From Neonectria sp. B-13 (Eukaryota > Ascomycota > Sordariomycetes > Hypocreales > Nectriaceae), in the NCBI GenBank assembly GCA_002682825.1, contig NOKP01000003.1, positions 930,001 through 994,000 of the forward strand: 64,000 nucleotides of DNA, written 5' to 3'. Below are positions 60,301-64,000 of this stretch, piece by piece; positions within the stretch are counted from its first letter, which is position 1, and every line of letters starts with the position of its first letter. The position numbers and the translations under genes were made by a program. The notes under the pieces are model-generated. The model was given only the letters and a program-made list of their open reading frames with translations. It did not search any database and was not told the origin of the DNA.

Positions 60301-63300
60301 AGGCGCACAATGCCACGGTGTTCAGCCATGACTCCCTTGGGCTGGCCTGTAGACCCCGAGGTGAACATGACATAGGCTAGGCTAGTGGCCAAGGGCGAGG
60401 AAAGTCGAGTCTTGGGGGCTGACGTCTGAAGAGCTGACGTCTCGAGTGCATTTGCGATGAGCACCAATTCGATATTGTTCAGGGCAGTAGTTGGATTTGA
60501 CCCGGTTCCCACCAAGACAAGACTGCAGTCTTGGACAGAAGATATGATTGTCTGCAAGCGGCGAACGGGCGTCCGGACATCCAACGGCAGGTAAGCCAGG
60601 TTGGCCTTGAGTATGCCGAAGAAGGCAACAATAGTCTCACACGAGCGGCTCGCAAATACGCCGACGAGGGTACCGGCAGGCAGCGATCTTGCAGCTAACC
60701 ACTGCGCAAGAGTATCAGACTGCTTGTCGAGTTGCCTATATGTTAGCTCTGACGAGGCGTCTCTAACGGCCACCTTTTCGGGACAGATGGCAACTTGTTT
60801 ACGGAAGACATCGACGACGCTGGATTCACGCGGATACTCCATCCTCTCCATCTGGACCAAGCCAAGGTCATCAAGGGCAGTGTAATCTTCATCGGTAAAC
60901 AGGGGTAGTGTCGAAACGGGCGTTTTAGGCTCGTGCAAGCCGCCTTCAAGAAGCTTGTGGAATACGGAAATCATGTGTTTGATGGTCCCAGGACTGTACA
61001 GGTCCTTGGAATACAGGATCTGACCCTTGAGACCTTGGTTTTCGGGGAAGAAATGGCATTCCATGTCGAACCGTGTCGTATCGGGAAGGGGCATCTCCTC
61101 AGTGTCAACACCCTGAAGCGACAGCTTTCCAAGATCCTTTTGCGCGTGGACCGCAAAGACAACCTGCGCAATGGGATGGCGTGAGAGATCGCGCTCCTTT
61201 TGCAGCTTCGAGAAAATCTCCTCGAACGGAACGTCCTGGTTGGCAAATGAAGCTATGGTGGCTTCCTGTGCCTGCTGGACCAGGTCGACAAAGCACAGGT
61301 CTTCATCAACCTTGATTCGGAGGCACTGCAGGTTGATAAAGAAGCCGATCATGTCCTTGACTTCCCAGCGGCTGCGGTTCGCGTTTGGCATGCCGATTAC
61401 AGCATCAGTCGCGCCGGTCAGGCGGTAATGGGTAGCTCTAAAGGCAGCCAGTAGGACATTAAACAGTGTTGCCGAGTTTTGTTTACAGAATCGTTGGAGT
61501 TTATCATGGAGGGCTCCTTCGAGGACAATGTTTTCCACGCCAGCGTCTCCAGATAGTGTGGACGGACGGGATTTATCGCAGAGGAACTCGGCCGGCCGGC
61601 ATGTCTGCAACTGCTCGATCCAGTACTCGAGCTGTCTCTGGTGCTTGGCTTGCTGCTCGGGATGTCTCTGCCATGTTGCAAAGTGCTGGTATTGCACTGG
61701 CAGCGGCTGCAGCTGCGCGAGGGGATCCTGGCCTTGGATAGCAGCAGAGTAGAAGCTGCACAGTTCCTGGCGCAGGATATCAACGGACCAGCCGTCGGAC
61801 ACAATGTGATGCATGACAATGGAGAGAATGTGATCGTCTTGACCGACGCGGAAAATGGCAACCCGCCATCCCGGCTCCGTCTGCAAATCGAAAGGTGTCG
61901 TCTGCTCGCGTCGCAACGCGCCCAGGGCCTCCAATTCATGAGCCACATCCACGACATTCAAGTCTCGCCTCTCAAATGGCAGGATCGTCTGCAAATTCGC
62001 ACCGTCCCGCGACGAAAAGACGGTCCGAAGCGTCTCGTGACGCTTCTCCACGGCTTGAAGCGCCGCGTGCAAGGCGCCGAGCTGGATCGGCCCGCGGATG
62101 CGTGTGGCAAAGGGCATCAGGTACCATGTCTGGCCGGGATACAGCTGGTCCAGGAACCAGAGACGGCCTTGGGCGAAGGATTGCTCTACGGGGCCCGTCT
62201 GCTGGATGCTCTTAATGTCTTGTACTCGGCCGTTGGCCGTGGACGCTTGGTGGCTCGCCATCTGGTGCAATCGACGATGACGGAAGACGTCGACGGCAGT
62301 CAGTTGAATCCCCGCTTTCTGGGTTTCGGCTGCGAGCTTCATGGCCGCGATTGAGTCGCCGCCGAGCTGGAAGAAGCTGTCATCCAGTCCAATAGTTGCG
62401 GCATCGACATTGAGAACTTGCGCCCAGATGGCCCGCAGCAATCGCTCAGCATGCGTCGTAGGCTGCCGCTTTGGCCCTCGCCCAGCCTGAGCTTCAGCAA
62501 ACTCTTCCATTGTAAACGAACTTCCAATTTCTCGCAAGGCCTTGCGGTCCATCTTGCCAGAGATTATGCTGGGAAGCTGCTGTATGGAGAAGAAAGCCGT
62601 CGGGACCATGTAGCTCGGAAGATGCTCTGCGAGCTTGTCCTCGATTTCTGGGGTCAGTGGGATAATCTTGACCGCAGCAGTGTCTGCACAATTTGCAGCG
62701 TGGCTCTCAATTTGGAGGAAGGCTACGAGAGTAGGGCTCGAGTTGTCGCCTTGCGGGACAATGACCTCAGCTACAACTTGCGTCGCCTCTGGCAGACAGC
62801 CCTGAATACGGTACTCAACCTCACCGAGCTCAACACGCTGTCCGCGGATCTTGACTTGGGCGTCCTTGCGTCCGACGAACGAGAGAGATCCGTCGGGGTT
62901 GTATCGAACCAAGTCGCCGGTTTTGTAGAGTCTGCCGCGGCGACCAGGCTGGCCGGGCGCACCTTGAAGAAGCCAGGTCGGGTTCTCGATAAAGACGGCG
63001 GCCGTGGTTGTTGGTTCGTTCAGATAGCCTCTGCCGACGAGGGGGCCTTCGAGTAGAAGCTCTCCCACACACCCGGGAGGTAGCAGCGTGTCGGTGTCTT
63101 CCGCATCCACAATCCAAGTAAGAGTGCCCACGCCCTTTCCAAGAGTGAGTGCGTCCCCAGGACGCAAGGGATCGCTAAAGCTGGTAAAAGGCGTGCACTC
63201 ACTTGGCCCGTAGGCAATGAGTATGTTGATGCAGTCCCACCAACGGCTCACGTCCTTCTCGTGCAGCATTTCACCACCGAGTATCATGGTCTTGACATCG

Positions 63301-64000
63301 GGTATCTGCTCGGGCGAGAGCAGCTGAACGACGGATGGGGTGAAAAAGGTGAAGTCGGCCTTGGACGAAGCAATGCTCGCTGCGAGATTGCTCTTGCGCT
63401 CATCATCGTTGGGCACGCATAGGCACGCACCGGCGGCGAGGGCCATGAAGGCGTTGAGAACGGCGGCATCGAAGGCGTAAGATGAAAAGTCGTATACCCT
63501 GGAGTTGTTTGTCAGGCCCATGGCCGCCGCCTGGTGCATCATGGCTGAAGCGGCGTTGCCGTGGCTGAGAGATGCTCCCTTGGGGGTTCCCGTGCTACCG
63601 GATGTAAAGACAATGTAACTCAACGAGTCCAGGTTGGGCTTTACTACAGGATCGATTGTCACTTGTTTGATATCAGTGAAATACTCTGTCGAGACAGCCA
63701 TGACTTGAGGGCAAAGCTGCAAGCTCAGGTCCTGATTTGAAACGGAAGAAACAATCAGTTTGGCTCTGGCTTGTCGGACAATCGATCGAAGCCGATGTGC
63801 CGGAAGAGACGAGTCAAGTAGAACAAAGGCAGCTCCAGCTTTGAGAACACCAAGCATTGCAACTGTATTCCACATCGACTTCTCGAAGCATAGGGGAATG
63901 ATCATATCTGCTACAGCCCCGGCGCGAACAAGTTGTCCAGCTAGACTGTTCGCAAGCTGGTTGAGCTTCCCGTAGGAGAGCTCGCCATCCCAAGACGAGA
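41004..64000 (-). CDS. Multimodular N-methylating nonribosomal peptide synthetase (N-terminus outside window)
   Basis: One uninterrupted frame from the window edge to TAG at 41004. The first in-window Met (63905) is internal, because the frame stays open through 63998 with A-domain sequence (WDGELSYGKLNQLANSLAG). At least 7,664 residues are present. Domain order: A1(partial)-T1 / C1-A2-MT1-T2 / C2-A3-MT2-T3 / C3-A4-T4 / C4-A5-T5 / C5-A6-MT3-T6 / terminal C. The methyltransferases are inserted between A-domain cores A8 and A9, as in enniatin and cyclosporin synthetases. All six carrier sites keep the phosphopantetheine Ser. Five C domains have HHxxxDG and the terminal one has SHAQYDG. No epimerase, thioesterase or reductase is seen. 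It should activate at least six amino acids in the cytosol, N-methylate up to three (positions 2, 3 and 6 counted in the window) and release a probably cyclic peptide through the terminal C domain. Product not identifiable by eye. Confidence 0.95.
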   Translation of the reverse strand, partial: SSWDGELSYGKLNQLANSLAGQLVRAGAVADMIIPLCFEKSMWNTVAMLGVLKAGAAFVLLDSSLPAHRLRSIVRQARAKLIVSSVSNQDLSLQLCPQVMAVSTEYFTDIKQVTIDPVVKPNLDSLSYIVFTSGSTGTPKGASLSHGNAASAMMHQAAAMGLTNNSRVYDFSSYAFDAAVLNAFMALAAGACLCVPNDDERKSNLAASIASSKADFTFFTPSVVQLLSPEQIPDVKTMILGGEMLHEKDVSRWWDCINILIAYGPSECTPFTSFSDPLRPGDALTLGKGVGTLTWIVDAEDTDTLLPPGCVGELLLEGPLVGRGYLNEPTTTAAVFIENPTWLLQGAPGQPGRRGRLYKTGDLVRYNPDGSLSFVGRKDAQVKIRGQRVELGEVEYRIQGCLPEATQVVAEVIVPQGDNSSPTLVAFLQIESHAANCADTAAVKIIPLTPEIEDKLAEHLPSYMVPTAFFSIQQLPSIISGKMDRKALREIGSSFTMEEFAEAQAGRGPKRQPTTHAERLLRAIWAQVLNVDAATIGLDDSFFQLGGDSIAAMKLAAETQKAGIQLTAVDVFRHRRLHQMASHQASTANGRVQDIKSIQQTGPVEQSFAQGRLWFLDQLYPGQTWYLMPFATRIRGPIQLGALHAALQAVEKRHETLRTVFSSRDGANLQTILPFERRDLNVVDVAHELEALGALRREQTTPFDLQTEPGWRVAIFRVGQDDHILSIVMHHIVSDGWSVDILRQELCSFYSAAIQGQDPLAQLQPLPVQYQHFATWQRHPEQQAKHQRQLEYWIEQLQTCRPAEFLCDKSRPSTLSGDAGVENIVLEGALHDKLQRFCKQNSATLFNVLLAAFRATHYRLTGATDAVIGMPNANRSRWEVKDMIGFFINLQCLRIKVDEDLCFVDLVQQAQEATIASFANQDVPFEEIFSKLQKERDLSRHPIAQVVFAVHAQKDLGKLSLQGVDTEEMPLPDTTRFDMECHFFPENQGLKGQILYSKDLYSPGTIKHMISVFHKLLEGGLHEPKTPVSTLPLFTDEDYTALDDLGLVQMERMEYPRESSVVDVFRKQVAICPEKVAVRDASSELTYRQLDKQSDTLAQWLAARSLPAGTLVGVFASRSCETIVAFFGILKANLAYLPLDVRTPVRRLQTIISSVQDCSLVLVGTGSNPTTALNNIELVLIANALETSALQTSAPKTRLSSPLATSLAYVMFTSGSTGQPKGVMAEHRGIVRLVKQGNALHHSPATGTMAHMANIAFDASTWEIYTTLLNGGTIVCIDTITVLDHKALAEVFTREEIRSVFLTPALLKQYLIECPSMFGPLHALYIGGDVIDPQDVLTTRRFMRGKIISCYGPTENTGFSATYCLPPGDICTNGIPLGRPISNSGAYVMDPKQRLVPLGVIGELVVTGDGLARGYTDSRRNVDRFVSVKINDASVRAYRTGDYVRQRPSDGILEFFGRIDGQIKIRGQRVELGEVEHALRNEAAVNDAVAILQQDEGRDAYIVAFVTTATQTTQIDDADDDVIQTDNMDACEEIVDTDMFAGIEETVRPEEIGRDFVGWTSMYNSTDIDKGEMSEWIDDTMREILDGGSAGHVIEIGTGCGMIAFNLGSGLQSYTGLEQSERAVAFVNKTARSIPSMKNVRVHKGTGANINRLPTAVSPTLSVVNSVAQYFPSQEYLLQVVQDLLQFESIERLFFGDMRSFALYPEFQVTIALHQLGNKATKADIQRKVADLKHSERELLVDPAFFTSLTALLPDLVEHVEILPKRMKATNELSCYRYAAVVHAKRAKPQGQVVHDVNESAWIDFMEQGLDRESLLHHLQSLSGSSIMAVSNIPHRKTILERHVVDSLNDTLDDSSDWMTSIQQKAQLCPSLSAVDLVELGKATGFRVDISWARQHALRGGLDAIFHRYDPADGRSRTLFKFPHAHVGREQQSLSSQPLKQQVKQNLQERLRDTLRAQLPSYIVPRAIHILDEMPVNDSGKVDRKALAESVHIQRGQRGAIRQPVSQAERTMQKVWAEILNMESVSIGLDDNFFQLGGDSLGAMKMAAFARKAGVDIAVVDIFRHPVLQDIVNRGHSSPEKAANAIPKAEITGPILQSFAQGRLWFLEQLYPGMTWYLVPCSLQLRGPLQLEALHTAVRALETRHETLRTIFSTQDGINVQTVQPVSQKGLNIVDFPVHDQETSLKSALAKDESTPFNLTVEPGWRVTVFRLSPNNHVLSMVMHHIISDGWSLDVLRRELTGFYSAALRGKDPLADIKPLPIQYKDYSIWQKQSEQAGEHQRQLDYWVKQLQTSRPAELLGDRARPASLSGRAESQEMLLDGDLYTKLQTFCKERAATPFNVLLTAFRAAHFRLTGSEDATIGTPSANRNEWELKDIIGFFVTMQCLRITVEEESFEDLLRQVEATTVTSFANQEVPFEDIVSRLQKKRDLSRHPLVQIIFSLNSQMDLGHFTLEGLDTEAMDGELTTRFDLEVHFFQEQNALRGHVVYATDLYEPETISNVISIFRRVLEQGISHPKTPVVSISLMTEDAFATLDNMGLIQMPETDYPREASVTEVFRDQVAANPTRVAVKDAALKWTYAQLDEQSDIIAAWLLRRGYSAGTLIGVFESRTCQSIATFLGILKANMAYLPLDVKVPPARLHTILSSRPGQKLILVGANVQHPPVQMDHVEFVAIADALNPMSLGNAADHRLHVVAKPTATSLAYVIFTSGSTGQPKGVMVEHRGIVRLVKNSNLVEHLPSPVTVAHMSNTAFDAATWEIYSAILNGGTITCLEAMSVLDCVALGKAFEREQVQSAFFTTALLKQHLLDAPETFRKMDTIYTGGERADPSDMCAVRDLVQGKVIHVYGPTENTTYSTMYCMGDGDYATGVPIGHAISHSGAYVMDSQQRLVPLGVVGELVLTGDGVARGYTDSERDVNRFVSVMISGQLVRAYRTGDFVRLRPTDGQIEFFGRVDGQIKIRGQRVELGEIEHILGGHPCVNDTVAVLQNGGEEDAQIIGFVSFTQAEVKREADTIEQLNCGNEAEYMKVWRDLFDHEPENIIAAEQDEPVVQDFSKWTSMYDGSRINKAEMKEWLDDTVGSILNGGDAGHVIEIGAGSGMMLFNLTKGLQSYIGLQPSEKAVRTLRQAVQSVPGLAGKVQLHAASTKDLDRLASQISPTLAVVNSVTQYFPSQDYLFRVIEQLSSLSKVQRLFFGDVRSYALYKQFQASRAMAMLGTNMTKDELRRKMSEIEQGELELLVDPAFFTSLPARLPHVIEHVEILPKKMAATNELSCYRYAAVIHIKHDNAEQQRKIHDVSNDQWVDFRSEKLDGQSLLQLVKASSNSSVVAVSNIPHSKTILERHIIDSLDDRGSRTLDRGDWVKSARESSQQCSSLSALDLVEVAQLAHCRLEISWARQHSQHGGLDAIFHKQEPFRGDRFMFRFPVESRDEESHSLSTQPLLQQVRHNIREELHDKLRANLPAYMVPRAINILERMPINDNGKIDRRMLTESVQISIEKQGLTKQPTTETERQMQKIWAKVLKTKQDTIGLDDGFFQLGGDSLSAMKVVALARRVGIELAVADIFRNPSLRDVANQGIQGKNDGDASEPIAPFFLLGEKFNKESFLQDISIQYSLDPQTLQDAYPCTAIQEGLLTLTSKRPGDYTMQAIRELPQNLDVSKFQDAWEQVSSSMAILRTRIVHHSSVGFAQVVVDEKVTWAKSANLDDYLKSDRKQPMGAGQRLIRYAIAKDNQGTFCFVWTIHHALYDGWSIPLVFDAVDRVYRGKTLPAGLPFNSFIKHLGQQTEEEMETYWKTTLSDCKSVPFPALPSNHQSVASTVMEHQFPRLQQGSLHMTTSTIVRAAWAIISSKMTHSDDVVFGATVSGRNAAVADIETMVGPTIATVPVRINLASEQTVSDYLRSVQTQATDMIPFEQTGLQRISKSCPGAKQACMFQTLLVVQPNTEVGIEEQSILGKWRDDGQPQGINTYPLLLEVQLGGPNITVKASFDSTVIEPWVVQTLLERLESVTRQLAESAPDKPLSNIEMTTAEDIKQIWDWNKTVPHLVDACVHELFETRAQSQPDAPAICAWDGDLTYSQLDWLASNLAGHLIDLGVGPGKIVPVCFEKSMWTSVALMAVLKAGGAFALLDSSLPEQRLQSVIQQTKARLILSSDDNQALSSRLIREVVLVNSDFFEVLGTRDTVYFPAPSPDSLAYVTFTSGTTGTPKGTGLEHRNCTSALMHQAPRLGIDTKSRMYNFASHAFDATVLDTFNMLVAGGCLCVPSEQGRKNDLAKNITSLQANVIFLTPSVARLLTPEEVPTIKSIWIGGEAIYAKDIKPWWDKVEVRNVYGPSECTPLSIINDFASTAEEASNSIGKPVGVTAWVVDSTNHNTLVAPGCIGELLLEGPIVGRGYIDQPGKTKASFVEDPAFLLKGTPTHPGRKGRLYKTGDLVRQNEDGSLTFITRKDAQVKIRGQRVELGDIEHWVHACMPDADRVAVEVIQPCGVDASSELAAFIQVHSATTDEANSTAAEVLPIPASVEDELAEHLPSYMIPTVFFSMGHLPLSVTSGKTDRCQLKEIGASFSMQQLNEMRTAREGTKRQPTTQIERDMQGIWADVLNIAPSTIGLDDSFFRLGGDSIAAMKVVGRAHKVGLNLQVANMFKHPRLHALVSQGLDLHDSSKDIPHTQLSGPVEQSFAQGRLWFLDQLFPGSTWYLMPWSIRLRGTIHIEALNKALLALENRHETLRTRFLSVDYIHLQEIMPVQEKRLRVVDLPSDDAEASLAHALKTDQTTPFDLASGSCWRVSLYRLSHDHHVLSVVMHHIISDGWSVDILRRELANFYSAEIRGQEAQLEPLPIQYRDFSTWQGLPDQQAEHKRQLEYWATQLQNSRPAEFFCDKPRPASLSGNADAQELRIEGSVYTALQDFCKTHEVTPFVVLLAAFKATHYRLTDVTDATIGTANANRNRWEVKDLIGFFVNLQCLRLKIDQDNTSFEDLVHHVYKATTDSFENQDVPFEDIVAKLGKGRDLSRNPIVQAMFAVHAQGTVAPFVLEGVESEPMSIGITSRFDLEVSFIQQDQALQGQFIFSTDLFNPETISNMRSVFSSILEQGLKQPKAAVWSLALMRDEDYDALENMGLLTIHHTDWPRDSNIVDVFRKQVAICPDRVAVKDSSVQLTYAQLDEQSERTAYWLTAKSMAPETLVGVFANRSGEAIVAMLGILKANLAYLPFDVNIPSGRFGTVLSSLSGKTLVLVGSDAQPPAISLQDVEFTPISVTRQNQSLKNVPLTSPSTRSLAYVMFTSGSTGKPKGVMAEHGNILRLTNQSDVVQHVPEAAITAHMSNIAFDASTWEIYSSLLNGGTLICVDTMVVIDQTAISALFAREKIQSLFTTPALLKQYLLQCPEMLNTIELLLLGGEKVDRQEVLATRKHMKGAFGIVYGPTENTIYSTIYMIPEGDCCASGIPIGRAVSNSGAYVMDPNMRLVPVGVVGELVVTGDGLARGYTDPARNIDRFITITIYGETVKAYRTGDHVFYRPDGQLEYVGRMDGQIKIRGQRVELAEIDYVLRSHSSVHEGIAVLHQEDGQEAEIAAFITVNQNTDKQTIQDQLYHACETKLPSYMSPRTITILEDMPLNSSGKFDRTALVAMIQPRTVGKRVLRQPTSKQERQMQSIWANILDMDRVEIGLDDNFFRLGGTSIAAMKLVGEARKANLQLAVADVFRHPRLQDMASPEVALVGQVGGNIPRTEDSGPVAQSFAQGRLWFLEQLYPDSTGYLMPSAIRLRGPLRLEALNKALLALEQRHDTLRTVFSTQGGVSLQEVQPFRHKNLNVVSIPKDDDQALSHALRRDQSNPFDLRTEPGWRTTLYRVSEDEHVLSMIMHHIISDGWSIDILQRELTTFYSASLCGEDPLLKLDPLPIQYQDFSVWQRQPEQVAEHQRQLDYWISELQTSHPAELFCDKPRPPVSSGKADVQQFYIDGSLFEGLQKFCKDHAVTPFVVLLAAFGATHYRLTGVTDATIGMPNANRNRWEVKDMVGFFVGLQCIRIKLDGESFEELVKQVHATTISSFDNQDVPFEDIVHKLRRDRDLSRHPLVQMVFSLNSQIGLGDFTLEGLQTQLMPIEMTSRFDLEFHLFQEENRLRGQVMFLTDLYNSKTISNMLSVFTSLLEQSLRDPDMAISTLPLLTSDDYSTLENMGLIEVEKTEYPRDSSIVDVFRNQASMNFDKLAVKDSSTQLTYSQLDQQSDRLARYLASRSLAPGTLIGVLASRSCQNVVTLLGILKANLAYLPFDVKIPKSQLEKFISSMEGHGLVLVGNGVAPPSTGLDVEFVYISDTLDNQPQNTPMPSAPSPTSLAYVLFSSDSTGQPQGVMVEHRGIVRLVKDSNMSQHLPIAPVVGHIANVASDVSTWEVCVTLLNGGTLICIDTMTVLDCNALAETFTRNAVQVALFTPALLKQCLLDSPLTISELEVLYVSGDRLDPQDTITAQGLVKGQIVNIYGPTENSIASTVYPVKSSETFTNGVPIGRSITNSGAYVMDPNQRLVPLGVVGELVVTGDGLARGYMDAEREVDRFISISLEGNQRVRAYRTGDYVRYRPLDGQLECFGRMDGQIKIRGNRIELAEVEHVLRSHEFVKDAVTLLHQESDQDAQLFSFVAVGEIEEHSDVLQIRDGNNEKDKHESEEALCEDDMVDFIDDMQPETAELRPLSWTSMYDGALLDKEEMKEWLDDGINMILDGGPAGRVLEIGTGSGDILFNLTKGLESYVGLERSQRAVDSVMKTVNSISTLAGKVHVRKGTAADVTRLPGPLSPSLVIVNSAAQDFPSQKSLLRVIENLAQISGVKKIFFRDVQSQALHREFLVSKELHLLGDKASKKSIRRRVETEVTRFELLVDPGFFTALQTTLYDAVEHVEILPKRMKATNELSCYRYAVVLHIKNRGSQQRIYDVGHDNWINFVDCRLNRQSLLQLLQDTATSPSLVVAVSNIPNRKFIVERHAVDSLSAADKSSNNRDWLFSVRQRAQNCLSLSATDLEEIANQAGYRVELSCARQHSQRGGLDAVFHHHQPLNGESRSLFRFPHDHQGRPSTSLSSQPMQQEMSQKIRDQLFTMLRTQLPSYMIPQNIMVLEKLPVNTDGKVDRQALAETIQTRIFKRAVVRPPRSETERQMQRIWSQVLNIDRSKIGLDDSFFQLGGNSITAMGVVGEARKVGINLAVADVFRRDSLEDLARLPTTVTEIKEDVEEIELIDPATKAALLHEIDSSTKIDMHAGAIADILPVTNAQATGILDAINSGQFANYFLLNLGVDLDIPRFKASCAATLERYPILRASFPSLLGKHWIVIPHHLDLPVRVIDVDEDLVKASNNFCLKELGYLTPNEPPVEFVLLRHKEKGVRLILRLSHAQYDGLSYPNILRSLLNFYNKIEMPAVPGYQAFLAHAARQRPKAMEYWRNILQGSSLTKLESRVLSQGTIPDSSPKRVMVEVDRPKVPLPGSTTNATLISAAWAILMSHITNTQDIVYGHTVSGRNSAIEGIEEILGPTLNAVPVRVNLANVRTPTELLLAVQDQFLCLGESDSMGFRDIIDNCTDWPADSMFDTIIQHQNIEEHPEFGFSDVSARVEFFTNEATIPQALSMVSFPQVDCLHFKLAGNTAILSAETGEKMIDCLFAIMNRLVSCLDAPLQSCLNGIDLRV
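42400..46815 (-). other. NRPS module 6: C5-A6-MT3-T6, with degraded A-domain motifs
   Basis: C5 is intact (MHHIISDGWS, 46401-46425). A6 core A3 reads FSSDSTGQPQG (about 44955-45000) where the sister domains have FTSGSTGQPKG, so a Gly and the Lys are replaced. Core A4 reads VASDVSTWEV instead of IAFDASTWEI. MT3 keeps VLEIGTGSG but has VNSAAQDFPSQ and FFRDVQSQAL instead of VNSVAQYFPSQ and FFGDMRSFAL. Carrier site LGGNS (Ser at 42489-42491). Specificity residues by eye: D-V-W-F-Y-S-I-I-A. Confidence 0.9.
46875..50015 (-). other. NRPS module 5: C4-A5-T5, no methyltransferase
   Basis: C4 has SFAQGRLWFLDQLFPG and MHHIISDGWS (49572-49598). A5 belongs to the A2/A3/A6 lineage (FTSGSTGKPKG about 48128-48165), but core A8 (IRGQRVELAEID) runs through a short ~60-residue linker straight to LPSYMSPR and GKFDRTAL, so no MT is inserted. 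The carrier site is LGGTS (Ser at 46968-46970; Asp replaced by Thr). Specificity residues by eye: D-A-W-T-L-G-V-I-Y. Confidence 0.92.
50045..53240 (-). other. NRPS module 4: C3-A4-T4
   Basis: C3 is of a different type from the other internal C domains: it starts AYPCTAIQEGLL and has IHHALYDGWS (52751-52777). A4 has FTSGTTGTPKG (about 51378-51410), YGPSECTP and YKTGDLVR. Carrier Ser at 50142-50144. No methyltransferase. Specificity residues by eye: D-A-L-L-W-G-V-P-L. A4 pairs with A1 in lineage (KAGGAFALLDSSLPEQRL). Confidence 0.92.
53270..57740 (-). other. NRPS module 3: C2-A3-MT2-T3
   Basis: C2 has SFAQGRLWFLEQLYPG and MHHIISDGWS (57306-57332). A3 has FTSGSTGQPKG (about 55843-55880). MT2 has VIEIGAGSG (about 54700-54732), VNSVTQYFPSQ and LFFGDVRSYAL. 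Carrier Ser at 53373-53375. Specificity residues by eye: D-A-W-F-Y-G-V-T-Y. All motifs intact. Confidence 0.92.
57780..62230 (-). other. NRPS module 2: C1-A2-MT1-T2
   Basis: C1 starts SFAQGRLWFLDQLYPG and has MHHIVSDGWS (61788-61815). A2 has FTSGSTGQPKG (about 60330-60370). MT1 SAM-binding motif VIEIGTGCG (about 59195-59225), later VNSVAQYFPSQ and LFFGDMRSFAL, ending NELSCYRYAAVVH. A10 GKVDRKAL. Carrier Ser at 57879-57881. Specificity residues by eye: D-A-W-L-Y-G-C-G-F. All catalytic motifs intact. Confidence 0.92.
62270..64000 (-). other. NRPS module 1: A1 (partial)-T1
   Basis: A3 core FTSGSTGTPKG (about 63575-63620), A5 AYGPSECTP, A7 YKTGDLVR, A10 SGKMDRKAL. Carrier site LGGDSIAAM with Ser at 62353-62355. 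Specificity residues read by eye: D-A-L-F-I-G-A-P-F. No methyltransferase. The A domain is of a different lineage (KAGAAFVLLDSSLPAHRL) from A2, A3, A5 and A6 and closest to A4. Any condensation domain in front of it is outside the window. Confidence 0.9.

Noticed and set aside
63905..63907. NRPS start codon at 63905
   Set aside because: The frame continues upstream to the window edge with typical A-domain N-terminal sequence, so this Met is internal.
41382..63975. Numerous plus-strand reading frames of 60-240 codons opposite the NRPS
   Set aside because: They recur at homologous places in each module and mirror NRPS codons. They are shadows without motifs or start context.

Overview
The window reads as a filamentous ascomycete genome, most probably a Sordariomycete and perhaps Hypocreales. 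The reasons are short introns with fungal GT/AG and branch-point signals, a Zn2Cys6 regulator, a multimodular NRPS whose N-methyltransferases sit inside the A domains, and long AT blocks of the kind made by repeat-induced point mutation (RIP). I cannot name the species.

Layout. About 1-5210 and 8590-24420 are very AT-rich and consist of RIP-degraded retrotransposons. The second block holds a three-level nest. A 183-bp-LTR element (11236-23803, duplicated target TAATT) is interrupted by a 196-bp-LTR element (13490-23155, duplicated target AAGAT). That element is interrupted in turn by a pogo/Fot-type DNA transposon (16750-18599, perfect 43-bp terminal inverted repeats, TA target). Between the AT blocks is one four-exon gene for a secreted protein resembling the C-terminal module of class V chitinases (5353-7436).

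From about 24.7 kb composition is normal and genes are intact: a Zn2Cys6 regulator (24757-26355, minus) divergent from a secreted alpha/beta hydrolase (27184-28500), an F-box protein (29812-31287, minus), and a secreted, acidic, low-complexity protein with a GC-AG intron (32368-34724). From 35089 to 40766 lies a copia-type LTR relic with only a gag fragment. Two DNA elements lie inside it: a decayed Tc1-like relic and a 1.25-kb inverted-repeat element that appears to carry a four-exon, cysteine-motif gene (37655-38436).

The rest, 41004 to the window edge on the minus strand, is one uninterrupted NRPS reading frame of more than 7,660 residues with its N-terminus outside the window: (A)-T / C-A-MT-T / C-A-MT-T / C-A-T / C-A-T / C-A-MT-T / C-term. 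It should make a peptide of at least six residues with up to three N-methylated positions, probably released by the terminal condensation-like domain as a macrocycle. The modules look like two copies of a three-module block. Module 5 lacks the methyltransferase of its counterpart, and module 6 has a damaged ATP-binding motif. No tailoring or transporter gene for this NRPS lies in the window, so any partners would be beyond 64000.
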